Shown here: one piece after another, positions 1 through 6,525 of the stretch
How the letters are laid out: every line of letters begins with the position of its first letter
Position numbering within the stretch: position 1 is the stretch's first letter
NCBI GenBank assembly: GCA_017554135.1
Contig: JAFZIX010000216.1
Span: forward strand, 1 to 16,658
Length of the DNA: 16,658 bases
Direction: 5' to 3'
DNA from: Bacteroidales bacterium
GTDB taxonomy: Bacteria > Bacteroidota > Bacteroidia > Bacteroidales > UBA932
Position numbers and translations under genes: made by a program
The notes under the pieces: generated by a model
The model's database searches: none
Told to the model about the DNA's origin: nothing
The model's input: the letters and a program-made list of their open reading frames with translations, nothing else

Positions 1-1202
1 CCACCTTCCTGCAGGGCGGCGTGGGTGCCATCACAAAGGAGTATGAAACACGGATGCGCGCGGCGGCGGATGCCCTCGATTTCGAGCAGGCCCAACTCTG
101 GAAAGACCGCATCGACGCCCTCCAGAAGCACTACGCCCGCAGCATCGTCACCTCCGTTCGCGACCTTGAGGCGGATGTGTTCGCGCTGGTATTCGACGGG
201 CCGGATGCCTTCGGATCCTTCCTGCGCCTGCGCGGCGGCGCCATCGTCCAGAGCCTGAACCTGGGATTCCGCATGAACATCGAGGAGGAGCAGGCGGCGG
301 TGCTGAGCGAGTTCATCGCCGAAATGGACAGCAAGTTCGGCGGGCTCTCCCGCGAAATCATCGTCCCCTTCCTGCCAGATGTGAAGATGCCGGAACTGAA
401 GTACACCGTGCCCGTGAAGGGGGATAAACTGTCGCTGCTGGAACTGGCTGCGAAGAACGCCCGGGAGTATCACTTCAACACCCTCAAACAGCGCGAGCAT
501 ACCGACCCGGACGAGTACCGCCGCAGCGTGCTGGAGGATCTGCGCAAGGCGCTTGGAATGAATGAGTTGCCCGTGCACATGGAGTGCTTCGACAACTCCA
601 ATATCCAAGGCACGAACCCGGTCGCGAGTTGTGTGGTTTTCCGGGACGGGCGGCCCTCCAAGAAGGACTACCGCAAGTTCAAGATCAAGACTGTCGTGGG
701 TGCGAACGACTATGCTTCCATGAAGGAGGTGGTGAACCGCCGTTATTCCCGCATGCTGGAAGAGGCGCCGGAAGACCTTCCGCAACTGATAGTGATAGAC
801 GGTGGCAAGGGCCAGTTGGAGTTCGCCTGGCAGGCGCTGGCGGAACTCGGTCTCACCGATAAACTGACCGTGGTCGGCCTTGCGAAGAGGCTGGAAGAGG
901 TCATCCGCGTGGGAGATCCCTATCCTTTGTTTATCGACCGCAACTCGCAGGCCCTCAAACTTTTGCAGCAGATCCGGGACGAGGCGCACCGCTTCGGCAT
1001 CACCTTCCATCGTTCGCTTCGCAGCAAGGCCGCAATACAATCCGCCCTCACATCTATTAAAGGTGTGGGCAAGCAGACGGAAGAACGGCTGCTGCTGCAC
1101 TATGGTTCCGTGGCCCGCATCGCCGCCGCCGACCCCGCCGACCTGGCTTCCTTCGTCGGCCCGGCCCTGGCTTCCCGCATTCTGGAAGCACTGAATTCCT
1201 GA
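1..1202 (+). CDS. uvrC: Excinuclease ABC subunit C (UvrC), 5' end outside window
   Basis: UvrC makes both incisions around DNA lesions held by UvrB in nucleotide excision repair. The frame is already open at base 3, so the N-terminal GIY-YIG nuclease domain lies outside the window. A UVR-type helical segment (DFEQAQLWKDRI, about bases 78-113) would contact UvrB. Numbering from base 21, the C-terminal RNase H-like nuclease shows the motif ECFDNSN (Asp191), IDGGKGQ (Asp260) and RDEAHRF (His323), the conserved positions of this domain. The last 60 or so residues form a helix-hairpin-helix region (SIKGVGKQTEERLL). The frame ends at TGA 1200-1202 with no sign of damage. GTG at 21 is an internal valine, not a start, because upstream codons continue the family sequence (TFLQGG). 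The identification is secure. Confidence 0.97.
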   Translation, partial: TFLQGGVGAITKEYETRMRAAADALDFEQAQLWKDRIDALQKHYARSIVTSVRDLEADVFALVFDGPDAFGSFLRLRGGAIVQSLNLGFRMNIEEEQAAVLSEFIAEMDSKFGGLSREIIVPFLPDVKMPELKYTVPVKGDKLSLLELAAKNAREYHFNTLKQREHTDPDEYRRSVLEDLRKALGMNELPVHMECFDNSNIQGTNPVASCVVFRDGRPSKKDYRKFKIKTVVGANDYASMKEVVNRRYSRMLEEAPEDLPQLIVIDGGKGQLEFAWQALAELGLTDKLTVVGLAKRLEEVIRVGDPYPLFIDRNSQALKLLQQIRDEAHRFGITFHRSLRSKAAIQSALTSIKGVGKQTEERLLLHYGSVARIAAADPADLASFVGPALASRILEALNS

Positions 1203-1210
1203 AAAGATAG

Positions 1211-1218
1211 TATATTTG
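1211..1218 (+). promoter_or_regulatory. Putative Bacteroidota -7 element of the pnuC promoter
   Basis: TATATTTG matches the Bacteroidota -7 consensus TAnnTTTG and lies 18 bases before the pnuC ATG. No good TTTG -33 element is present at the expected distance, because that stretch is still uvrC coding sequence. The transcript leader would be only about 10-14 bases. Confidence 0.5.
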
Positions 1219-1236
1219 CAGCTCGACGAAATTGCT

Positions 1237-1974
1237 ATGAACGAAAAGACATTCAACACCATATTCAACGCATTCCTGCTGACGGGAATGCTGGTTTGCG
1301 TAACTATAGCCTGTATCCTGAACCTGCAGAAGCCCGATGCCAGGGTGGCCTTGACCATACTATCTGCCGTGGGAGCGATAATGGGGGTAATCAGCGTGGT
1401 ACTGTCGGCCAACGGCAACATCCTCACTTTCGTATTCGGCCTGGTGGACGTGCTCATCTACTCCTACACCCTGCTGGATCAGAACGTGCCCATGACCCTG
1501 GGGCTGCATGTGCTGTATTTCCTGCCGATGGAGTTTATCGGCTTCTACCAGTGGCGCAGGCGCGGGGCGACTTCAAAGAAGGCCGTCCAGGCGCGCAGGC
1601 TCCCGGCGAAGGGGTGGCTGAACGTTGCTGCGCTGTTCGTTGCAGTGTATGCCGTTATACTGTTTATCGCCTGGCTGATTGCCCGTTACCAGGGCAATAT
1701 AGTCTGGGCGAAGATGGCTTTCGACAGTGCTGTCACCACCGCAAACATCGTAGCCCTGGTGTTGATGGCGATGGCTTATCTGGACCAGTGGTATCTCTGG
1801 ACCCTGGTCAATATCACATCCATCGTGTTGTGGATCATAGTGCTAAGTTCCGGCGAGGGTTCCAGTTATACGGTAGTCCAACTCATCAAATATAGCTTCT
1901 ATCTTATCAATGGCCTCAACGCCATACGTATCTGGTTGAAACTCAGCCAGAAAGAGGAGGGTTTGCAGGAATAA
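1237..1974 (+). CDS. pnuC: PnuC-family vitamin transporter (nicotinamide riboside/NMN type)
   Basis: This is a 245-residue integral membrane protein of the PnuC family, which carries nicotinamide riboside and related vitamins across the inner membrane by facilitated diffusion. I count about seven hydrophobic segments. Family hallmarks are visible: an aromatic/charged motif (EFIGFYQWRRR), the late segment with DQWYLWTLVN, and a closing NGLNAIRIW that resembles the E. coli PnuC C-terminus. ATG 1237 is preferred to an in-frame TTG at 1216, because the TTG lies inside a TATATTTG promoter element. The gene follows uvrC by 34 bases. Relatives in this phylum (PnuT) carry thiamin, but there is no thiamin pyrophosphokinase neighbour and no room for a TPP riboswitch, so a nicotinamide substrate is more likely. 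The substrate is not proven by sequence. Confidence 0.88.
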   Translation: MNEKTFNTIFNAFLLTGMLVCVTIACILNLQKPDARVALTILSAVGAIMGVISVVLSANGNILTFVFGLVDVLIYSYTLLDQNVPMTLGLHVLYFLPMEFIGFYQWRRRGATSKKAVQARRLPAKGWLNVAALFVAVYAVILFIAWLIARYQGNIVWAKMAFDSAVTTANIVALVLMAMAYLDQWYLWTLVNITSIVLWIIVLSSGEGSSYTVVQLIKYSFYLINGLNAIRIWLKLSQKEEGLQE

Positions 1975-1992
1975 AAAAAATTAGTAACTTTG
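1962..1992 (+). promoter_or_regulatory. Putative acpP promoter (TTTG-N19-TAACTTTG)
   Basis: TTTG at 1962-1965 and TAACTTTG at 1985-1992 are separated by 19 bases, the Bacteroidota -33/-7 arrangement. The -33 element sits in the last codons of pnuC. An A-run (1973-1980) lies between the two elements. The predicted leader is about 40 bases, AT-rich, with no Shine-Dalgarno sequence. This is the best promoter match in the window. Confidence 0.75.
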
Positions 1993-2039
1993 CAGTCTAC
2001 AAAGACGAATGTACTAATAATAAACTTAATATTCTAATT

Positions 2040-2288
2040 ATGAACCACGAAGAAATCGTAAAGAAGGTTAAGGCCATCATCGTCGACAAACTCGGCGTGG
2101 AGCCTTCCGAGGTTACCGAGAGCGCAAACTTCACCAATGATCTTGGTGCAGACTCCCTTGATACCGTAGAACTCCTTATGGAGTTCGAGAAGGAGTTCGG
2201 TGTTAAGATTCCCGATGAGGAAACCAGCACTATCTCCACCGTTGCCGATGCTATCGCAAAGGTTGCCGAGAAACTCGGCGTAGAGTAA
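2040..2288 (+). CDS. acpP: Acyl carrier protein
   Basis: This is an 82-residue acidic ACP, which carries growing acyl chains on a 4'-phosphopantetheine arm in type II fatty acid synthesis. The attachment site is Ser39 in the canonical GADSLDTVELLMEFE motif. The length and acidic helices match AcpP (about 78-82 residues). The gene is flanked by its own promoter and a strong hairpin terminator, so it looks monocistronic. In Bacteroides it is usually followed by fabF and rnc, which are missing here. The start ATG has an AT-rich upstream context and no SD, as expected for the phylum. Identification is secure; assignment to fatty acid synthesis rather than a specialised pathway rests on the typical sequence. 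Confidence 0.97.
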   Translation: MNHEEIVKKVKAIIVDKLGVEPSEVTESANFTNDLGADSLDTVELLMEFEKEFGVKIPDEETSTISTVADAIAKVAEKLGVE

Positions 2289-2307
2289 TCTACCAATGCG
2301 GAATAAT

Positions 2308-2338
2308 AAAATGGCCTGCCAAGTCGGCAGGCCATTTT
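2308..2338. terminator. Bidirectional intrinsic terminator between acpP and the TlpA-like gene
   Basis: Perfect 13-bp inverted repeat: AAAATGGCCTGCC (2308-2320), loop AAGTC (2321-2325), GGCAGGCCATTTT (2326-2338), followed on the + strand by GTTTTA. The A-rich 5' arm becomes a U-run on the opposite strand, so the hairpin can end both acpP (+) and the converging TlpA-like gene (-), which stops at 2342. Confidence 0.9.
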
Positions 2339-2341
2339 GTT

Positions 2342-2851
2342 TTACAATAGTTTACTCAATGTCTTTTCGAGACCGTCGCCGCGAAGATCATCCCCGCGGG
2401 TGATGATGATGCCGTCCGGGCCGAAGAGGATGAGATGGGGGATGCCCTGGATGCCGTAGATATTTGTGGGGACCTTCTGGGCGTTCACGATCTGGTTCCA
2501 GGTCACGCCGTGCTCTTCTGCGGCAACCGCGGTGTCTTCGGGCTTGTCCCAGACTGCCACGCTCAGTACGTCGAACTTCTCGCCGGCATATTTCTCATAG
2601 GCGGCCTTGATGTTGGGTATTTCCCTTTTGCAGGGGCCGCACCAACTGGCCCAGAAATCCACCAGCACATATTTGCCCTTGCCCACATAGTCGGAGAGCC
2701 TGGCAACGCTGCCGTCAGGCTGTGCGACCTCGAAATCGGTGAACATGTTGCCGGCATTGACGCCGACCTCTACCTTGGCGGTTTTCTTCTTTCCGCCGCA
2801 AGCGGCAATGGTCAGTATGGCCAAAGCTGCCAGGATGATGTATTTCTTCAT
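2342..2851 (-). CDS. TlpA/ResA-like thioredoxin-fold lipoprotein
   Basis: This 169-residue exported protein has a type II signal peptide whose lipobox ends IAAC, with Cys18 the lipidated residue. A Lys-rich linker leads into a thioredoxin fold of the AhpC/TSA-TlpA type. The redox motif WCGPC holds Cys71 and Cys74, and the cis-proline is Pro138 in GIPH. Family members reduce or shuffle disulfides in the periplasm; in Bacteroidota many are envelope lipoproteins with unknown clients. It is the last gene of a three-gene minus-strand unit, 10 bases after the DUF4270 gene and ending at a strong shared terminator. Its position suggests it may serve the Cys-containing DUF4270 protein, which is inference. 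Fold and active site are certain; the direction of the redox reaction is not. Confidence 0.9.
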   Translation of the reverse strand: MKKYIILAALAILTIAACGGKKKTAKVEVGVNAGNMFTDFEVAQPDGSVARLSDYVGKGKYVLVDFWASWCGPCKREIPNIKAAYEKYAGEKFDVLSVAVWDKPEDTAVAAEEHGVTWNQIVNAQKVPTNIYGIQGIPHLILFGPDGIIITRGDDLRGDGLEKTLSKLL

Positions 2852-2861
2852 AATTGACGAA

Positions 2862-4511
2862 TTATTCGTTAGGGATGGAATAGGTGAAACTGAAACTGGG
2901 CCTCAGTGCAGGATCCGCTGCGGCGGGTCCGTAGAGTTTGCAGTAGTAGTAGCGGTCGCGATCCAGCGCCGGGGCGGTTGAGGACGTTGTGGAGGAACTG
3001 CCGTAATACTGTGCCATCATGGAGTAGTTGTAGTAGTTGGAGTAGCCATATCCGCCATAACCATATCCGTATCCGCCGTATCCATAACCGCCGCCATACA
3101 TATTGCTCATCATGCTCTGGTATGCGAGGTAGTTGTAGTAATCACTCATCTCCTTGTTTCCGCTTACGGTTGTGGTCGTGACATCGTTATGCTGGACCAG
3201 CATCCAGATGTCGTAGTCCCCGCCGTCCATCTTGTCCGTGCCGTCCTCAAGCCCCAGCAGGCGCTGCAGGTGGTAGGTGATATCCGGGGAATAGGTCATC
3301 AGAGAACGATGAATATTGCCCTGGTCCTCGTTTGAATCGGAGGCATCCGTCAGGCCCATATATGAAATTAAGCCATCCGAAGAGTGTATGCGGCAGGTGG
3401 GACTGAGTATCTGAGGCACCTTGTGCATGGTCTCGAAATTCTCGTCCGGCTCCTGATAATGCATGGTGATGCTGGCCTTGTTGATGACCGCCTTCTTCGG
3501 GTCGTGCCCGTTGGCGACTATGGCATCGATGGCCTTCTGCCTTATCACTTTTGCGGAAATGACGGGCTTCACGCCGCCGCCACCCTCAACGTAGATAAAG
3601 TCCCCTGCATCCCCGACTTTGGATTTGGAGGCGTCACCGGTAACATTCGCGCAATATTGAGGGAAACTGCCGGTGCCGGAGTTGGTGAGCAGGGAATCGA
3701 TATCGTAAAAGTCGGTTGCGGAGAAGTAGAACCAGAAGGTGCTGTCCTTTTTCACTTCCTTGCCGTCGATGGTCCAGGTGGAATTGAACTTCAATGCCGC
3801 CATGCTGCCCTTGATGTAGCCGTAGTCGCTGTCGTACTGCAGTTGCAACTGGAAAATGTTGAAGCGTCCGCCTCTGCCCACTGGCTGGCCGGTGGTGATA
3901 TAGATGCCGGGGAAGCGCTTGGTGAACAGGTTGATATCCTTGGATTCCTCCTCGGTGATGGTGAGGTATTTCTCCCCGAATTCCTTGGTGAAGTTGAAAC
4001 TCAGGGAATCTCCATGGCCGATAACCGGAATGGTGGAGCAAATCAGTTTGCTGCCGTGGGCGGGCTCGCTCTTGCAATAAGTGCGGTAATCGGTGTCCAG
4101 TTGCTCGCTGAGTTCGTAGACATACACGCTCTGGAGGATGTTTTTCTGGTCGAGGTCGCAGACGGAACTGGAGTCGGCCAGGGCGCTGAAGTGGAACTGC
4201 TTGAATTCAGGGTTCTTGCCGAAGTCCAGGGCATCCACATACATCGGCACGAGGGTTAGACAACTGCTGCGGGTGCTGAGCCCGAATTCATCGTCGTTGC
4301 GGATGGCGCCGATGGTGATGCGGGAGGATGAGTAGGCGGAAAGACTGTCCGCCAGCAACATCTTCACGGGGATTTCCACGGGAGCGGGGGAGACTACTTT
4401 ATAGGTGTGACTGACGGGCAGCAGGCTCCCGCCAAGTTCATTATTTACCGACACACAGCCAATGCAGCAAAGAAACGTTGCCGCAGCGGCAAGGAACCAA
4501 CAGGATTTCAT
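2862..4511 (-). CDS. DUF4270-family lipoprotein with Gly/Tyr-rich tract
   Basis: This 549-residue protein resembles the DUF4270 family, a Bacteroidota-restricted group of unknown function. A hydrophobic N-terminus ends in a lipobox-like CCIGC with Cys19 as the likely lipid anchor, so it should be an envelope lipoprotein. The start of the mature part (NNELGGSLLP) is typical of the family. The rest looks beta-rich, with many Tyr/Phe and Ser/Asp residues and seven cysteines after the lipobox. Residues 457-505 are dominated by Tyr, Gly, Asn and Ser, including a pure Gly/Tyr run at 472-490 that looks like an insertion. The gene starts 3 bases after the stop of the GT5-like gene, so the two are probably co-translated. 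GT5-like/DUF4270 pairing also occurs in Bacteroides. No enzymatic motif is recognised. Confidence 0.82.
   Translation of the reverse strand: MKSCWFLAAAATFLCCIGCVSVNNELGGSLLPVSHTYKVVSPAPVEIPVKMLLADSLSAYSSSRITIGAIRNDDEFGLSTRSSCLTLVPMYVDALDFGKNPEFKQFHFSALADSSSVCDLDQKNILQSVYVYELSEQLDTDYRTYCKSEPAHGSKLICSTIPVIGHGDSLSFNFTKEFGEKYLTITEEESKDINLFTKRFPGIYITTGQPVGRGGRFNIFQLQLQYDSDYGYIKGSMAALKFNSTWTIDGKEVKKDSTFWFYFSATDFYDIDSLLTNSGTGSFPQYCANVTGDASKSKVGDAGDFIYVEGGGGVKPVISAKVIRQKAIDAIVANGHDPKKAVINKASITMHYQEPDENFETMHKVPQILSPTCRIHSSDGLISYMGLTDASDSNEDQGNIHRSLMTYSPDITYHLQRLLGLEDGTDKMDGGDYDIWMLVQHNDVTTTTVSGNKEMSDYYNYLAYQSMMSNMYGGGYGYGGYGYGYGGYGYSNYYNYSMMAQYYGSSSTTSSTAPALDRDRYYYCKLYGPAAADPALRPSFSFTYSIPNE
3042..3098 (-). 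repeat. Degenerate tandem repeat encoding Gly/Tyr run
   Basis: Within the DUF4270 gene, 19 consecutive codons encode only Gly and Tyr, as imperfect repeats of TAT/TAC and GGN codons (complement seen as ATATCC/GTATCC/GCCATA units). Synonymous codon variation between units argues against a recent expansion and for a maintained protein tract. Confidence 0.8.
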
Positions 4512-4514
4512 CTT

Positions 4515-5333
4515 TTACAACTTGTCATATAGGGCGTTGTAATCGTCGATATAACTACCGTTCCCGAAACTGCCTTCCTTGAAGGGAAGAACCGGAACCT
4601 TGAGGCCTTTGCAGTACTTGACCAGCGCAGGGTCCAGGTTGGCGGAGCCGAGGATGATACCGTCCGAATACTTCGCTGCCGTTTCAGCAAGTTTTATGCC
4701 ATCGGGATGCTGGGCGATTGGAAGGTCCGCAGGCTTGATGCTGCCCGTGGCCGCTTTTGCCGCGAAGTCGGCAGGGAAAGCGACAGACGGGGTGTCGTCG
4801 TATAGGGAGAGAACCACCTTGCTGGAAGAGAAGATGGGATCGTCCCGGAAGACTTTCTTCAGATATGCCGGCACCAGGTGGGTGATCCAGCCCTGGCAAT
4901 GGATGATGTCCGGAGCCCAGCGCAATTTCTTCACCGTTTCCAGCACACCCTTCGCGAAGAAGATGGCGCGCTCGTCGTTGTCGGAGAAGAAGCGGCCCTC
5001 GGCATCAGAATAGACTGCTTTGCGGCGGAAGTAATCTTCGTTGTCGATGAAGTACACCTGGATGCGGGCGGCCGGAATGGATGCCACCTTGATGACCAGC
5101 GGGCGGTCCACATCCCCGATCACAATGTTGATTCCGGAAAGGCGGATTACTTCATGGAGCTGGTTTTTGCGCTCGTTGATGCAGCCGAAGCGCGGCATGA
5201 AGGAGCGAATCTCCTTTTTACGCTCCTGAATCCCCTGCGGGAGCTGCCGCCCCACGAGGGATATCTCGCTCTCGGGGAGATAGGGGAATATCTCCGAGTT
5301 TACGAACAGGACTTTTTTTGTTTCTTCGGCCAT
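4515..5333 (-). CDS. Stand-alone glycogen/starch synthase N-terminal-like (GT5) protein
   Basis: This 272-residue protein matches the N-terminal Rossmann half of GT5 glycogen/starch synthases: VLFVNSEIFPYLPES near the start, RSFMPRFG, DNEDYF, ERAIFFAKGVLE, and IIHCQGWITHLVPAYLK, which corresponds to the HxHDWH region. The C-terminal half that completes the nucleotide-sugar site is absent, and the protein ends at a clean stop. The N-terminal KxGG motif that contacts ADP-glucose is replaced by ESEIS, so classical glycogen synthase activity is doubtful. Such half-proteins are common in Bacteroidales, usually next to DUF4270 genes and often near panC/panD; panC is not here. It heads the minus-strand unit behind a TACCTTTG element. 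A role in binding a glycan or nucleotide sugar is possible, but function is unknown. Confidence 0.8.
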   Translation of the reverse strand: MAEETKKVLFVNSEIFPYLPESEISLVGRQLPQGIQERKKEIRSFMPRFGCINERKNQLHEVIRLSGINIVIGDVDRPLVIKVASIPAARIQVYFIDNEDYFRRKAVYSDAEGRFFSDNDERAIFFAKGVLETVKKLRWAPDIIHCQGWITHLVPAYLKKVFRDDPIFSSSKVVLSLYDDTPSVAFPADFAAKAATGSIKPADLPIAQHPDGIKLAETAAKYSDGIILGSANLDPALVKYCKGLKVPVLPFKEGSFGNGSYIDDYNALYDKL

Positions 5334-5355
5334 TTCAGGACAACTACGATTTTAA

Positions 5356-5363
5356 CAAAGGTA
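5356..5363 (-). promoter_or_regulatory. Putative -7 element for the GT5-like/DUF4270/TlpA unit
   Basis: Read on the minus strand, TACCTTTG fits TAnnTTTG and ends 22 bases before the ATG at 5333. No TTTG -33 element is seen at 17-21 bases upstream, so the promoter may be weak or activator-dependent. It lies back-to-back with the ftsX promoter. Confidence 0.5.
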
Positions 5364-5372
5364 CGAAAATTT

Positions 5373-5401
5373 TTTGAAATAGTCATAATTCACTATCTTT
5401 G
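5373..5401 (+). promoter_or_regulatory. Putative ftsX promoter
   Basis: TTTG at 5373-5376 and TATCTTTG at 5394-5401 are separated by 17 bases, slightly less than the 19-20 usual in Bacteroides. The ftsX ATG follows the -7 element by 17 bases, giving a predicted leader of about 10 bases. Confidence 0.6.
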
Positions 5402-5418
5402 ACACAATTTCCAGTACT

Positions 5419-6297
5419 ATGCCCAAAGGAGAAAAGAAAAAGATGAAAAGGCGGCTGACCGGGGCTTACATCTCCTCGGTGATCAGCATCAGTCTCGTGC
5501 TGCTGCTCATAGGGGTGGCATCGGCGCTGATCCTGAATGCCGGCCGGGTGAGCAACTATTTCAAGGAGAATATCCAGATTTCGCTTCTCTGCGGGCCCGG
5601 GGTAAGCGAGCAGCAGGCCGCCGCGTGCGCTTCCCGCATCGACTCTCTTCCCTTCGTTCGCGGCACCGAACTCATCACCAAGGCTCAGGGCGAAAAGGAA
5701 CTCAAGGAGATGCTGGGGGAGGATTTCCTCTCCGTCTTCGAGACCGCCCCCATCCCTGTTTCCATCAACATCGGGCTCAAGGCGGATTATGTCTCTGCGG
5801 ACAGCCTTGCGCGTATAATTCCCGTACTCCAGGCCATTCCAGAGGTGGATGAGGTGGAGAGCAGGCAATCTCTGGTGGAAGCCCTCAACCGCAACCTTTC
5901 CGGCATTTCGCTGGTGCTGGGAGTGTTCATCGCCCTGCTGCTGTTCATCTCCTTCATACTCATCGGCAACACCGTGCGCCTGAGCCTCTACGCCAAGCGC
6001 TTCACAATACATACGATGCGCCTGGTGGGCGCAACCCGCGCGTTCATACGCCGTCCGTTCATAGGCTCGGCGGTGGCGCAGGGGCTGGTTTCCGGGCTTC
6101 TCTCCTGCGGCGTGCTGGCAGGGGCGCTGGTGCTGGTGAACCGTTCCTTCCCGCAGGCGGCCGCTCTCTTCACTCCCGGAATCCTCGCAACCGTTGCGGG
6201 GATAGTGCTGGCGTGCGGAGTGCTCATCTGCGTACTCGCCACATTCTTCACTGTAAATAAACTCGCTCTCGCAAGCGAAGATTCCTTATACTATTAG
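5419..6297 (+). CDS. ftsX: Cell division ABC-transporter-like permease FtsX
   Basis: FtsX works with the ATPase FtsE to couple septal peptidoglycan hydrolase activation to division at the inner membrane. The 292-residue protein has a basic cytosolic N-terminus, TM1 around residues 17-40, an extracytoplasmic domain to about residue 160, and three more TM segments. The FtsX signature is visible: the NYFKENIQISLL stretch after TM1, PEVDEVESRQSLVEALNRN before TM2, and an RLVGATRAFIRRPFIGSA loop characteristic of the FtsX/MacB-type permease domain. ftsE is not adjacent, which is common in this phylum. The first ATG is chosen because it directly follows the promoter; an ATG 8 codons later is possible. 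It heads a cassette with DUF3098, uppP and lpxH. Confidence 0.93.
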   Translation: MPKGEKKKMKRRLTGAYISSVISISLVLLLIGVASALILNAGRVSNYFKENIQISLLCGPGVSEQQAAACASRIDSLPFVRGTELITKAQGEKELKEMLGEDFLSVFETAPIPVSINIGLKADYVSADSLARIIPVLQAIPEVDEVESRQSLVEALNRNLSGISLVLGVFIALLLFISFILIGNTVRLSLYAKRFTIHTMRLVGATRAFIRRPFIGSAVAQGLVSGLLSCGVLAGALVLVNRSFPQAAALFTPGILATVAGIVLACGVLICVLATFFTVNKLALASEDSLYY

Positions 6298-6300
6298 AAG

Positions 6301-6525
6301 ATGGACAACAAACCCGCCATAACCCGAAAGGGTCTCAAATTCCTGCTCGCAGGGGTGCTTGTAATGATTGCCGGATTCATCCTGATGATGGGCGGCGGCC
6401 TCAAGGACCCGCAGGTGTTCAATTATGCAATGTTCGATTTCCGCCGTCTGGTGGCTGCTCCGATAGTAATCGTGGCAGGAGTGGTGATAGTGATAATCGC
6501 GATAATGAGGAGGGATGCTGAATGA
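6301..6525 (+). CDS. DUF3098-family small membrane protein
   Basis: This 74-residue protein has two hydrophobic segments (about residues 12-32 and 50-68) flanking a short polar stretch (GGGLKDPQVFNYAMFDFRRLVAAP). That pattern fits the DUF3098 family of Bacteroidota, which is usually found between ftsX and uppP, as here. It starts 3 bases after ftsX, and its stop overlaps the uppP start in an ATGA junction (6522-6525), so the three should be co-translated. No enzymatic residues are apparent. The conserved position suggests a role in division or envelope lipid cycling, but function is unknown. Confidence 0.87.
   Translation: MDNKPAITRKGLKFLLAGVLVMIAGFILMMGGGLKDPQVFNYAMFDFRRLVAAPIVIVAGVVIVIIAIMRRDAE
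6509..6513 (+). promoter_or_regulatory. GGAGG upstream of uppP inside DUF3098
   Basis: GGAGG lies 8 bases before the uppP ATG, an ideal Shine-Dalgarno position. It is also the coding sequence for two Arg codons (AGG AGG) of DUF3098, so it may be coincidental. Confidence 0.35.

Noticed and set aside
1203..1236. Possible TPP riboswitch before the PnuC-family gene
   Set aside because: Only 34 bases separate uvrC and pnuC, too few for the aptamer, and no conserved riboswitch core is visible.
3042..3102. Repeat cluster that could resemble a CRISPR or minisatellite
   Set aside because: Units are short, in frame, lack spacers, and encode a Gly/Tyr run within an intact gene.
3384..4259. 291-codon plus-strand frame opposite the DUF4270 gene
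   Set aside because: It is an antisense shadow with low-complexity Gly/Val/Asp composition; the minus-strand frame has a signal peptide, family sequence and operon context.
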